This document shows, piece by piece, positions 44,301 through 52,955 of a stretch of DNA of 64,000 bases. The position numbers and the translations under genes are program-made. The stretch comes from Spirochaetaceae bacterium (GTDB taxonomy: Bacteria; Spirochaetota; Spirochaetia; Treponematales; Rectinemataceae), in contig JANXYO010000091.1 in NCBI GenBank assembly GCA_025356015.1, positions 1 through 64,000 on the forward strand. Reading direction: 5' to 3'. Below the pieces are notes generated by a model that saw only the letters and a program-made list of their open reading frames with translations, searched no databases and was not told the DNA's origin. How positions within the stretch are numbered: the stretch's first letter is position 1; every line of letters starts with the position of its first letter.

Positions 44301-45704
44301 TCAGAAGCTCAGGTTGAGGCTCGCCTGGAACCTCAACTCGTTGCCCCGGGTCATGGCCTTGCTGGGGGCCAGGAAGCCGAAGCCGAATGAGGCGCCCCAG
44401 TCCGAGGCGGGGCGCCAGAGGAAACTCACGTCGAGCTCGGTTCCCAGGTAGAGCCCCGAGCTGCTGGGGTCGAGCCCGGCCTCGGCGATGGGGCCCGTGG
44501 TCGGGCGGACAAAGATAAAGCAGTTTGTCGCCATCTGGAGGTTGGCCCAATCGCTCTTCGACCTGCCCAGGGGCTTGAACGAATAGAGGAGCTGGGTGAT
44601 CACCAGATTGGTCGGCTGGGGATTGAAGATGAGGGCCGAGCCGGTGCGGCTGATCCCGAAATATCCCGTGTAGAGGCTTGGCTTGTCGCCCTGGGGTTTT
44701 GTCGGGAGGTTCTGGTCTGGCGATATCCCGTCGGGGTCCCAGCTGCCCACCATGATGCCGAGGTTCACGATCGTGTCGTTCAGGCTGGGCAATAGGAGGG
44801 TGAGGTCCATGTTGCCTATCCCGTTGACTATGTAGCTGGTCTTCCAGACCTGCATGAGCTCGGGGATCGGCTGTTTTGTCACCGGGTCGAAGCCCTTCTG
44901 GGCATAGGGACCGGTCGGGGTGAGGGAGGTCCCGAGGCCGAGATAGGACCAGAGGTCCCAGTAGAATGGACCGCTTAGCCGGCCCGAGACCCCGAGGCCC
45001 GTATAGCTCATGTGGACGGGTGCTGTCGGCCCGCCCGGCGTGAAGTGGCTGTGCGTCCCCCCGTTCTTGGCGATGTTGTCCGTCCTCAAGTCGAACTGGG
45101 CAGCCTCGGCCACCTGGAAGGTCTGGCCGGGGAGGAGGGTGGTGAAGGAGGCCTCCAGATAGGCCATCGCCCGCTTCGGCGCGAAGAGGGTCGAGGCCTT
45201 CCTCCAGTCCTCGGCCACCGTCCTCTCGTTCAGGTCGGCCTCGCTGATGACCACGGTGCTTCCCGACTTGAAGATGAGGGCCGAGCTGCCGGCGGCCAGG
45301 TTGAAGTCGACTCCATGGGCGCCGAAGGAATACTGGATCCCGTCAAGGGTGGTGTTGAGCACGGTGGAGCCGAAATCCCTGAAGGTGGTCCTGCCGACGG
45401 CGAGGCCCCCGCTCGACCAGACGAAGGCATCCAGGTCCGCCGTCACCGCGTTGGAGACGGAGCGGGGGAAGGTGAAGCTCAGGGCGTCGCTCACATTGGC
45501 CTTGGCCAGCAGGCTTGCCGAGGATCCGAACTTCTGGATTGCCCAGAGCCTGAAGGTCTCGGTCTGGACAGCCGATCCTGCGGAGAGCTTTGACAGGGGC
45601 AGGTTGGTCGAGCTGTCATCCTCGAGACTCCCGCCCCAGTCAAGGGAAAAGGCCGGGAAGCCCAGGGCGAGGACGGCCAGGAAGGGAAGGATCCTGCGGG
45701 TCAA
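44301..45704 (-). CDS. putative outer-membrane beta-barrel protein
   Basis: A 467-residue exported protein: signal peptide (residues 1-20, cleavage near AFS), then alternating amphipathic strands throughout and a C terminus ending in Phe (ASLNLSF), the usual barrel-assembly signal. I do not recognise a named family. Translation starts at TTG 45704, supported by AGGAGG 7 bases upstream and a TTGA overlap with the preceding gene; the long in-frame extension upstream is not coding in this frame. Coexpressed with the FecR protein and the lipoprotein, it could anchor or feed that system. Confidence 0.72.
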   Translation of the reverse strand: MTRRILPFLAVLALGFPAFSLDWGGSLEDDSSTNLPLSKLSAGSAVQTETFRLWAIQKFGSSASLLAKANVSDALSFTFPRSVSNAVTADLDAFVWSSGGLAVGRTTFRDFGSTVLNTTLDGIQYSFGAHGVDFNLAAGSSALIFKSGSTVVISEADLNERTVAEDWRKASTLFAPKRAMAYLEASFTTLLPGQTFQVAEAAQFDLRTDNIAKNGGTHSHFTPGGPTAPVHMSYTGLGVSGRLSGPFYWDLWSYLGLGTSLTPTGPYAQKGFDPVTKQPIPELMQVWKTSYIVNGIGNMDLTLLLPSLNDTIVNLGIMVGSWDPDGISPDQNLPTKPQGDKPSLYTGYFGISRTGSALIFNPQPTNLVITQLLYSFKPLGRSKSDWANLQMATNCFIFVRPTTGPIAEAGLDPSSSGLYLGTELDVSFLWRPASDWGASFGFGFLAPSKAMTRGNELRFQASLNLSF

Positions 45705-46165
45705 GTGTGTGCCTCCTTCCAGTCCTGGGCCGCCTGGAGGTAGCGCATGGCGTCCTCCCCCTTCACAGCTTCGTCCGGGCCGAGGGTCGCTGGCACGATT
45801 TTGCGGTAGATCAGCTCGCGCAGGGCGTAGCGGGGACCGGGGAAGAGGCCGTACATGAGGCCTGTGGGGATGGCAAGGGCCTTCACCACGATGAGGCTGA
45901 AGGACTTCAGGTCGACGGGCGCATCGGGCGGGATGCCCGGAGGACCCCAGCCGGCCTTGGCAGCCTTGTCGGCGGCTGCCGTAGGGCTGGTGGCCTCGTC
46001 GAAGATCCCGCTCGCCCGGCCGACAAGCCAGGTGGCGTTGGCCCAGGAGATCGCGTTCTGGCCCAAGATCGAGTCTATCACCTCGTCGTCCCCGGTCTTG
46101 GCCTGGCCCAGGGCCGGAGTCAGGAAGAGGACCGCCCCAAGGGCGGCAAGGAATAATAACCGCAC
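45701..46165 (-). CDS. small exported protein, unknown function
   Basis: A 154-residue secreted protein. A signal peptide (about residues 1-21) is followed by a mostly helical domain with two short motifs, NAISWANATWLVGRASG and FPGPRYALRELIYRKI, whose spacing recalls SLH/S-layer-like repeats but too weakly to call. GTG 46165 has GGAGGG just ahead and is preferred to an ATG four codons earlier. It is the first gene of the operon that ends with the lipoprotein, and is divergent from the CHASE2 cyclase gene. Confidence 0.65.
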   Translation of the reverse strand: MRLLFLAALGAVLFLTPALGQAKTGDDEVIDSILGQNAISWANATWLVGRASGIFDEATSPTAAADKAAKAGWGPPGIPPDAPVDLKSFSLIVVKALAIPTGLMYGLFPGPRYALRELIYRKIVPATLGPDEAVKGEDAMRYLQAAQDWKEAHT

Positions 46166-46226
46166 GGGTCCCTCCATTTTTTCCAGTGTTCCTCACTATT
46201 CTAGTCCACTTTGCCGGCCATTGCCC

Positions 46227-46239
46227 TATAATTTCGAAT
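46227..46239 (+). promoter_or_regulatory. TATAAT box giving a probably leaderless cyclase mRNA
   Basis: A perfect TATAAT (46227-46232) ends 7 bases before the ATG at 46240, so transcription should begin at or next to the start codon. No ribosome site is visible before this ATG and no convincing -35 box. On the other strand a TAGAAT (46203-46198) could serve the divergent operon. Confidence 0.5.
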
Positions 46240-48885
46240 ATGAAAATGTCACGGCGCCTTTCCGAACTTTCGCTCACCCTCGGGGTCATCGCCTTGGTGG
46301 CTGTCCTGGTTCTCTCGGGCTCGGCCCGTCCTCTTGAGCTGAAGCTCATGGACCTCTACACCCACCTGATTTCCGCCCCCGCGGAACGTCCCGAGATCAC
46401 CCTTGTCGATGTCGACGACCTGGCCATGCAAAAGGTTGGCCAGTGGCCCTGGAGCAGGGACATCCATGCAGGCTTCCTGGCCGATCTCAGGGCCCTTGGC
46501 ACCGACTCCCTATCCTTCGATGTGGAGTTCGCCGACCGCGGCCCTGTGGGTGTGACCAGCCGCGAAAGGGAAGCGACCCTGTCCGCGAAGACAGCCGAGC
46601 TCGACGATGTCTTCCAGGCACTTCAGGCCAGGCAGATCAAGCTTCCCGAGGCCTCTGATTACGCGAGGACAATCCTCCACGACGGGATCTTCCTCACCGC
46701 GAGGGACAACGACACCTATCTGGGCCAGGCGATGGCCGTCTTTGGCAGGGCCTACACCACTCTCAACTACTTCCTCGAGAACGACAGCGAGGACGCCAAG
46801 GCCGCACTTGCCTATCTGCGGGACCATTCGGCCATCGGTCCCGTAACCGGAAGACTCGATCTCGTGAAGGAAGTCCCCGACCTAAGAGGGGCCATCGTAC
46901 CCATCGCGAGCAGGGCCACTGGGGCCGCCGTCACCAACGTCCAGAAGGACGAGGACGGGGTCCTCCGGCGGATCCACCTTTTGTACCGGATCAAGGGAAG
47001 CGACAGGATCTACGGCCAGATGGCCTTCGTCCCCCTCTGGGTCCGCCTGGGAAAGCCAGCCATCGATGTGGAGGAGGGAAGGATCACCTTGAGGACCTCG
47101 GAGCTCAAGGAAAACCCGAGGCCCGACCTCGTCATTCCCCTGGATTCCAAGGGGATGATGGTCATCAACTGGCCCCACAAGAGCTACGGTCCGAGCTTCA
47201 GGCATGTCGGGATCAGCGAGCTGCAGCGTCTCAGGGAAGCCTGGGAAAGCCTCAAGGCCCAGGTTGTCGCCATGCGGAGGGCAGGCTATCTCGAAACCGA
47301 TCTTGAGGCCCCCGTCCTCCAGTATGAGGCCGATAGGGCCACAGCCCTCGCCGCCGGCGACCAGACGGGCTTCGACCAGGCCGAGAAGGCCGCCGTGGCA
47401 TGGCGGGCCGCGGTCGCCGAGCTCGGCAGGGGAAGCCGCGAGGCCGCCATCAAGGCGAGCCTCCAGACCCAGGCCGCCGACCAAAAGATTCCCCAGGCCT
47501 CCCGCGACAAGATCCCCGGTCTGATCGACGAGGTGGGGACCACCTTCACCAAGCTGCGCGAGAAGGATTCGGCCTACGAATCCATGAGGCAGGGCCTCGA
47601 GACCAAGCTGAAAGGGGCCATGGCCTTCTACGGCTGGACGGCCGTCGCCACCACGGACATCGGGGTCAATCCCTTCGACTCGGTCTACTACAACGTGGGC
47701 ACCCACGCCTCTGTCGCCAACACGATACTCACCGGCTCCTATCTCAACGAGCTGCCGGCCTGGGTCTCCTTCCTGATCGGCGCCCTCCTCGCCATCCTCA
47801 TCTACCTGGTCATAGCCAGGATGGGGACCCTTGTCGGGGTGAGCGTGGGCTTCGCCTCCTTCGTCCTTCTCATGGCGGGCATTGGCTTTTTCTACTCGGC
47901 CACAGGAGTGTACCCGGGGGCCCTGGTTCCGGGCCTGACAGTCTTCCTCACTGTCCTCGGCCTCACCTTGGTGAAGTTCTGGGGCACCGAGGCCGAGAAG
48001 CGCTACATACGCGGGGCCTTCAGCACCTACCTGAGCCCCGAGGTCATCAAGGAGCTCGAGTCCAATCCCGACAAGCTAAAGCTGGGTGGCGAGAAGAAGA
48101 ACCTCACCGCCATGTTCACCGACGTGAGGGGCTTCTCGACGATCAGCGAGACCATGGACCCCAACGAGCTGGTCACCCTCCTCAACCACTACCTCACCGG
48201 GATGAGCGACCTCGTCCTCGACACCCGCGGCACCATCGACAAGTTCGAGGGAGACGCGATCATCGCCTTCTGGGGCGCCCCCCTCTCCTTCGACGACCAT
48301 GCCCAGGCCGCCGTCCAGGCCGCCCTGCGCATGAAGAAGGCCGAGGCCGAGATGAACGAGCGCTTCATCAGGGAAAAGCTGACTCCAGGCCCCCTCCTCA
48401 CCCGCATCGGCATCAACACCGGGGAGATGACGGTCGGCAACATGGGCACCGCGCGGCGCATGGACTACACGATGATGGGCAACGCCGTGAACCTCGCCGC
48501 CCGGCTCGAGGGGGTGAACAAGCAGTACGGCACCTGGATCCTCACCAGCGAGACGACCCGGGTCCTCCTCGACGACCGCGTGGTCGTACGCAAGCTGGAC
48601 CGCGTGAGGGTGGTCGGCATCCGTACCCCGGTGCGGCTCTTCGAGGTCTGCGCCTTCCGCGCCGACATCGGCGAGCGCGGCCTCGAGAAGATCGCCCTCT
48701 TCGAGAAGGGGATCGACGCCTACGAGGGGCGGGACTGGGAGGGGGCGGAGCGGCTCTTCAATGCCGTGCTCGCCCTCGATGGCGCCGACGGCCCGGCCAG
48801 TACCTTCCTCGAGCGCACAGCCAAGAGCCGCGCGGCCGGTTTCGGGCCAGACTGGGACGGGGTCTTCAGCCTGACGAGCAAGTAG
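46240..48885 (+). CDS. CHASE2-domain adenylate/guanylate cyclase
   Basis: Membrane-bound class III cyclase of 881 residues. One N-terminal helix (about 10-27) leads into a periplasmic CHASE2 sensor (35-500; LVDVDDLAMQKVGQWPWSRDIH, FDVEFADRG), interrupted by a helical, Ala/Glu/Lys-rich insertion at about 325-456. Three helices (about 503-585) precede the cytoplasmic cyclase domain. Metal Asps lie in MFTDVRGFS and FEGDAIIAFWG; Lys of DKFEGD, Asp of RMDYTMMG and NAVNLAARLEG complete an adenylate-type site. The C terminus (810-860) looks like one TPR-type helix pair. It should make cAMP in response to a periplasmic signal, plausibly from the divergent FecR/lipoprotein/barrel operon. ATG 46240 is preferred; ATG 46246 is also possible. 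Confidence 0.9.
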   Translation: MKMSRRLSELSLTLGVIALVAVLVLSGSARPLELKLMDLYTHLISAPAERPEITLVDVDDLAMQKVGQWPWSRDIHAGFLADLRALGTDSLSFDVEFADRGPVGVTSREREATLSAKTAELDDVFQALQARQIKLPEASDYARTILHDGIFLTARDNDTYLGQAMAVFGRAYTTLNYFLENDSEDAKAALAYLRDHSAIGPVTGRLDLVKEVPDLRGAIVPIASRATGAAVTNVQKDEDGVLRRIHLLYRIKGSDRIYGQMAFVPLWVRLGKPAIDVEEGRITLRTSELKENPRPDLVIPLDSKGMMVINWPHKSYGPSFRHVGISELQRLREAWESLKAQVVAMRRAGYLETDLEAPVLQYEADRATALAAGDQTGFDQAEKAAVAWRAAVAELGRGSREAAIKASLQTQAADQKIPQASRDKIPGLIDEVGTTFTKLREKDSAYESMRQGLETKLKGAMAFYGWTAVATTDIGVNPFDSVYYNVGTHASVANTILTGSYLNELPAWVSFLIGALLAILIYLVIARMGTLVGVSVGFASFVLLMAGIGFFYSATGVYPGALVPGLTVFLTVLGLTLVKFWGTEAEKRYIRGAFSTYLSPEVIKELESNPDKLKLGGEKKNLTAMFTDVRGFSTISETMDPNELVTLLNHYLTGMSDLVLDTRGTIDKFEGDAIIAFWGAPLSFDDHAQAAVQAALRMKKAEAEMNERFIREKLTPGPLLTRIGINTGEMTVGNMGTARRMDYTMMGNAVNLAARLEGVNKQYGTWILTSETTRVLLDDRVVVRKLDRVRVVGIRTPVRLFEVCAFRADIGERGLEKIALFEKGIDAYEGRDWEGAERLFNAVLALDGADGPASTFLERTAKSRAAGFGPDWDGVFSLTSK

Positions 48886-48970
48886 GGCTGCCCAGCACGC
48901 CGCGCCTCCTGGCACCTGGCCACGGCCAAAGCCTCGGCGGCCCCTTTGCAGGGACGCCGAAACCTGCCGC

Positions 48971-49915
48971 CTAGCCTATGGCCGCGATCGGGTCGCCCTC
49001 GTTGATGGCGAGGGAACTCGCTACATAGAGGACTGTCCCGTCCTGGGAGGCCAGATACTCCCCAAGCCTGTTCGCGAAGAAGTCACGCATCTCGCCGAGC
49101 TTCTGGCCCTTGGCCACCCTGTCCCCGGCCCTGACCGCAGGGTACCAGCAGGCTGTCTGCTCGGAGGTGGAGACGATCATCTTCGGCAGCTTCACGACGC
49201 TTCCGAGATCCTCGGGCCCGCCGGGAAGGAGGCCCAGGTACTTGAGGACATTCCTGACACCCTTCAGATAGGCCAGGACCTCCTCCTCGGACCACAGGCC
49301 GCACTGGCCGATTTCCGCGAGGAAGCCGGGGACGCCTGCGACAGCGGCCGAGCCGAAAGTGCCGTTGGTGGAAACCGAGCCCACGACGTACTTCAGCCCC
49401 AGGAGGGAAGAGGCTTCCTCCGAGATCCTGTTCACTTCCGGCCTGCCCGCGAGGGAGTAGAGCACAAATGGCACCAGTGCCTCGTGGATGTCCCCTCCAT
49501 GGAGGTCCATGAAGAAATCGGCCTGGGAGATGAGCTCTGAGCTGATGGTCCAGGCTATCCTCTCGCTGACCGTCCCGGTCGCCTTGCCGGGGAACATCCG
49601 GTTCAGGTTTTTTCCGTCGTCGGGGCCGAAATACTGCATTTTGGCGAAATAAGCCTTTGTGTTGACCGGGTGGACTATGACGAGGCGGCCGCTCACGTCC
49701 TCGGGCTTGAGCTGGACTGCGAGACGGATCGATGCCTCGATCCCTGGATATTCTCCGCCGTGGATCCCTCCGGTGATGACGACGGTCTTGCCGGGTCTCG
49801 TGCCATGTATCAGGGTAGCGGGCATCTTCATGTCGCTCCCATGGACGTTTAGATAGCCCTGTACCTTTGTACCGGGCTCGGCCCTCAGGTTTCCTGCCTT
49901 GAATTCTTCGCTCAT
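48971..49915 (-). CDS. succinylglutamate desuccinylase/aspartoacylase-family hydrolase
   Basis: Zinc carboxypeptidase-like deacylase (M14 superfamily, AstE/AspA branch), 314 residues. Zinc ligands: GGIHGGEYPG (His and Glu) and FFMDLHGGD (His); the catalytic Glu is probably in LAEIGQ. The substrate-binding NLNRMFPGK motif (Asn-Arg) is intact. The C-terminal beta domain (TACWYPAVRAGDRVAKGQKLGEMRD) is the lipoyl-like cap seen in the family. It cleaves an N-acyl group from an amino acid or diamine; which one is unknown. It is the last gene of the operon and differs from the two paralogues just upstream. Confidence 0.85.
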   Translation of the reverse strand: MSEEFKAGNLRAEPGTKVQGYLNVHGSDMKMPATLIHGTRPGKTVVITGGIHGGEYPGIEASIRLAVQLKPEDVSGRLVIVHPVNTKAYFAKMQYFGPDDGKNLNRMFPGKATGTVSERIAWTISSELISQADFFMDLHGGDIHEALVPFVLYSLAGRPEVNRISEEASSLLGLKYVVGSVSTNGTFGSAAVAGVPGFLAEIGQCGLWSEEEVLAYLKGVRNVLKYLGLLPGGPEDLGSVVKLPKMIVSTSEQTACWYPAVRAGDRVAKGQKLGEMRDFFANRLGEYLASQDGTVLYVASSLAINEGDPIAAIG

Positions 49916-49963
49916 GTTTGTGTCACTCCCTTCTGTTCCTGCCCTGTGCGCGGGCCATTGTAG

Positions 49964-50932
49964 TCAGTTGTCCTTCGCGATCCTGTGAAGCTCGATCAGC
50001 GCATTGCCCAGGGAAGCCGAGGGGCTGGTCCTGATGACATTGACAAGACCGTCTATTGGCGAGCGGACTTCCTCGATGAGCTCACCAAAGTAGCCCCTGA
50101 TCTCCCCGACGACCTCGTCCTTGGCTACGACCTGGTTGAGCCTCACGAAGGGGTACCACATGCCCAGCCTGTCGCAGCGCACAGCGCCGTGGGATTCGAG
50201 CCTGATCCGCTTCACGGTGTCAACTATCTTCCCGTCCATCATGCCCAGTTCGAAAAGGATGTTCCTGAGGCCGGTCAGATGGACCTTGGTTCCCTCTGCG
50301 CTCAGGATGCCCTGCTGACCGGACTCGGCGAGGATCGAGGGGACGCCCCGTAGCGCGGCCTTCCTGTAGGCCGCCCCGAGCTTGTCGTCCGCTCTGATCT
50401 TCCTGTCGATCACGAGCTCGACATTGTAGGCCCTGGCCATCCTCTCCATCTTCCCGTCGAGCTCGGCATTGCCGGTCTTCAGCGCCACAGCGAATGGAGA
50501 GAGGGCCTCGGGGATGTCTCCTCCGTGGAGTTCCACGAAGTAGTCGGCACGGCTGAGCACCTGCCTCTCGAAATGCCAGGCCATGACTTCACCAAAGGAG
50601 CCGTCCTGCCTGCCCGGGAAGTCGGACATCGGGCTCTTGTTGTCCTGGGGTACCACGAAGCCCGTGTGGTTCGTGAAGGCGCCCATGTTGTAGATGGTAG
50701 CGACTATGAGGGTGCCCCGCAGCTTACCCGGCTCGACCGAGTTGAAGAGCTCGATCGCCGCCTGGATGCCGCAGAACTCGCTACCGTGCATGCCGCCGAG
50801 GACCACGAGGGTGGGGCCGTCCTGCCCGCCGACGACAGTACCGATCGGGAAGCGCATGGGCTCACCGCTCCTGAGATACCTGAACTCGAGGGTCTCGGTC
50901 TTCCTGTACCCGCCCGGATTCTTGTGGTCCAT
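49964..50932 (-). CDS. aspartoacylase-family hydrolase, paralogue 2
   Basis: M14-superfamily deacylase-like protein of 322 residues. Zinc motifs LGGMHGSEFCGI and FVELHGGDIPEA are present, and the catalytic Glu in ILAESGQQGIL. In place of the Asn-Arg substrate motif it has KSPMSDFPGR, so it probably accepts a different acid or amide from its downstream neighbour. It is closely related to the gene 5 bases upstream (both share HGSEFCGIQAAI and ESGQQGIL), indicating tandem duplication. The C-terminal cap domain is complete. Confidence 0.82.
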   Translation of the reverse strand: MDHKNPGGYRKTETLEFRYLRSGEPMRFPIGTVVGGQDGPTLVVLGGMHGSEFCGIQAAIELFNSVEPGKLRGTLIVATIYNMGAFTNHTGFVVPQDNKSPMSDFPGRQDGSFGEVMAWHFERQVLSRADYFVELHGGDIPEALSPFAVALKTGNAELDGKMERMARAYNVELVIDRKIRADDKLGAAYRKAALRGVPSILAESGQQGILSAEGTKVHLTGLRNILFELGMMDGKIVDTVKRIRLESHGAVRCDRLGMWYPFVRLNQVVAKDEVVGEIRGYFGELIEEVRSPIDGLVNVIRTSPSASLGNALIELHRIAKDN

Positions 50933-50936
50933 CGCC

Positions 50937-51893
50937 CTATTCCACGACTTTGTGCATCTCGATCAGGACATTGCCGATGCCGACCGAGGGACTGGTCCTT
51001 ATCACGGTGATCTGGCCATCGATAGGCGCCTTGATGTCGAGGATGGGATTGCCGAAGTAGTCCCGGATCCAGCCCACGACATCGCCCTTGGCCACCCTCT
51101 GGTTCAGGCCGACGTTGGGGTACCACATGCCGACAAGCTCGCTCCTGATCGCCCCGTTGAACTCCATCATGACGCGCTTGGCGGTGTCGACGATCTTGCC
51201 CTCGAGCATGCCAAGCTTCTTCATGACATTGAGGAGGCCTGTGAGGTGGACCTTGGCGTCGTCCATGTCAAGGATGCCCTGCTGACCGGATTCCGTGAGG
51301 ATGGCGGGGATGCCGCGCAGGACAGCCTTGCCGAAGGCGCTTCCGGGATTTGTGGAGGGCTGCCTGGGCGGGGTCTTGATGATGAGGGGGATGTTGTAGG
51401 CCACGCACATGTCCATGATCTTCGCATCCAGGGCCGTGTCGCCGGTGACGGTCGCGATCGAGAAGGGGGTCAGAGCCTCGGGGATGTCGCCGCCATGGAG
51501 CTCGACGTAATAGTCGGCCATGCTCAGGATGTTCTCGTTGAAGTGGTGGGCCATGACCTCGCCGTAGGTGCCGTCGAGCTTGCCGGGGAATGTGGCCATC
51601 GGGTTCTTGCCGTCCTGGGGAACGAGGAAACCGGTGTGGTTCAGGAAGGCCGGCATGTTGTAGATGGTACCGACTATGAGGGTCCCCTTGAGCTCCTCGG
51701 GGTTGACCTCGTTGAAGAGGTCGATCGCCGCCTGGATTCCGCAGAACTCGCTGCCGTGCATTCCGCCCACGACCACAAGTGTTGGGCCCTCGCCCTTGCC
51801 GTGGATTGTCCCCACCGGGAACTGTATGAGCTCGCCGGAGTTCCTGTACTTGAATTTCAGCATCTCGGTCTTCTTTACGTTGCGCATCTCCAT
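50937..51893 (-). CDS. aspartoacylase-family hydrolase, paralogue 3
   Basis: Third deacylase-like protein of the M14 superfamily in tandem, 318 residues. Zinc motifs VGGMHGSEFCGI and YVELHGGDIPEA and Glu in ILTESGQQGIL are kept; KNPMATFPGK replaces the Asn-Arg substrate motif, as in its downstream paralogue. A GGAGG site lies 7 bases ahead of ATG. With the aspartokinase gene 60 bases upstream it forms part of one operon. Two diverged, similar copies suggest a heteromer or two related substrates. Confidence 0.82.
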   Translation of the reverse strand: MEMRNVKKTEMLKFKYRNSGELIQFPVGTIHGKGEGPTLVVVGGMHGSEFCGIQAAIDLFNEVNPEELKGTLIVGTIYNMPAFLNHTGFLVPQDGKNPMATFPGKLDGTYGEVMAHHFNENILSMADYYVELHGGDIPEALTPFSIATVTGDTALDAKIMDMCVAYNIPLIIKTPPRQPSTNPGSAFGKAVLRGIPAILTESGQQGILDMDDAKVHLTGLLNVMKKLGMLEGKIVDTAKRVMMEFNGAIRSELVGMWYPNVGLNQRVAKGDVVGWIRDYFGNPILDIKAPIDGQITVIRTSPSVGIGNVLIEMHKVVE

Positions 51894-51953
51894 GGCTGTT
51901 CCTCCCCTTTGTTCTTGTCTGTCTCTTCCTTGAGCGCTATCGCATCGCGGCCT

Positions 51954-52955
51954 CTAGATAAGGTCGTGGACCGCCTTGACCGCGGCGCCGGGATCGCCCT
52001 CGATCCATGAGCTGATCACCTTGTCCTGCATGACCGAGGCCTTGACCGCTGTTCCCGTGGCCTCGATGGCCTCGCAGAAGGCTTGCTGCATGGCCTTGGT
52101 GGATCCCTTTCCCGAAAGGATCATGCTTATCTTGCTCAGCCCGCCCTCCTTGAGCAGGGCGATGCCGACAGGACGGCCATCCTCCATCGGGCCTGCGCCC
52201 GGGGCTGGGCCGCCCCCGATCAGGGTCCCGGGATGGTCGCTGAACACCGAACGCACGCGCAGCTCGATTTCCGGCTTCTGCGAGGCGACCTCGACCGACC
52301 TGGGGTGCATCACCTTCGCTCCCTGGTAGGCCATGAGGCAGCAATCCTCGTAGCTTATCCGTCGAATGAGCCTGGCCTCGGCCACGAGCCTTGGGTCGGT
52401 GGTGAAGATCCCTTCCACGTCCGTGTAGATATCGATCCTCTCGGCATCGAGGGCGACACCCAGGGCGCAGGCTGTCGTGTCGCTTCCGCCCCTTCCCAGG
52501 CTTGTGAGCTCTCCGTTCCCGGTAGCGCCCTGTCCGCCGGCCACGACCACGATCTTCCCCTCGCCGAGGAGGGCCCTGATCCTGGCCGTGTCCACCCTTA
52601 GTATCCTTGCATCGCCGAAATCGCCCGAGCTGACGATGCCGGCCTGCTGGCCCGTGAGGTAGGCCGCGCCCTGCTTCCTCTGCTGGAGGGCTGCGGTGAC
52701 GATGGTCCCTGCTATGACTTCCCCGCAGGTGAAGATGAGGTCCAGTTCCCTTCTCTCGGCCTCGGGGCTTTCCAGCCTTATGAGATCGAGCAGGGTGTCG
52801 GTGGCGTAGGGAGCACCGATCCTGCCCATGGCCGATATGACGACCACCAGGCCCAGGCCTGCCTCCCTGGCAGCGAGGATCTTGCGGTAGACCAGCTCCC
52901 TCGATTCGCCCGTGGCGACCGAGGTGCCTCCGTACTTCTGGACCAGGATCCTCAT
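51954..52955 (-). CDS. lysC: aspartokinase (compact form)
   Basis: Aspartate kinase: aspartate plus ATP to beta-aspartyl phosphate. The 333-residue protein has the nucleotide and substrate motifs VQKYGGTSV (residues 5-13), LGRGGSDTTA, IDIYTDVEGIFTTDPR and AYQGAKVMHP. After about residue 255 only one ACT-like region is evident, whereas common monofunctional enzymes (about 400 residues) have two, so feedback control may be reduced. The ATG at 52955 overlaps the asd stop by ATGA. The pair makes aspartate semialdehyde in a locus otherwise built of an importer and hydrolases, which is unusual for a housekeeping lysC. Confidence 0.88.
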   Translation of the reverse strand: MRILVQKYGGTSVATGESRELVYRKILAAREAGLGLVVVISAMGRIGAPYATDTLLDLIRLESPEAERRELDLIFTCGEVIAGTIVTAALQQRKQGAAYLTGQQAGIVSSGDFGDARILRVDTARIRALLGEGKIVVVAGGQGATGNGELTSLGRGGSDTTACALGVALDAERIDIYTDVEGIFTTDPRLVAEARLIRRISYEDCCLMAYQGAKVMHPRSVEVASQKPEIELRVRSVFSDHPGTLIGGGPAPGAGPMEDGRPVGIALLKEGGLSKISMILSGKGSTKAMQQAFCEAIEATGTAVKASVMQDKVISSWIEGDPGAAVKAVHDLI

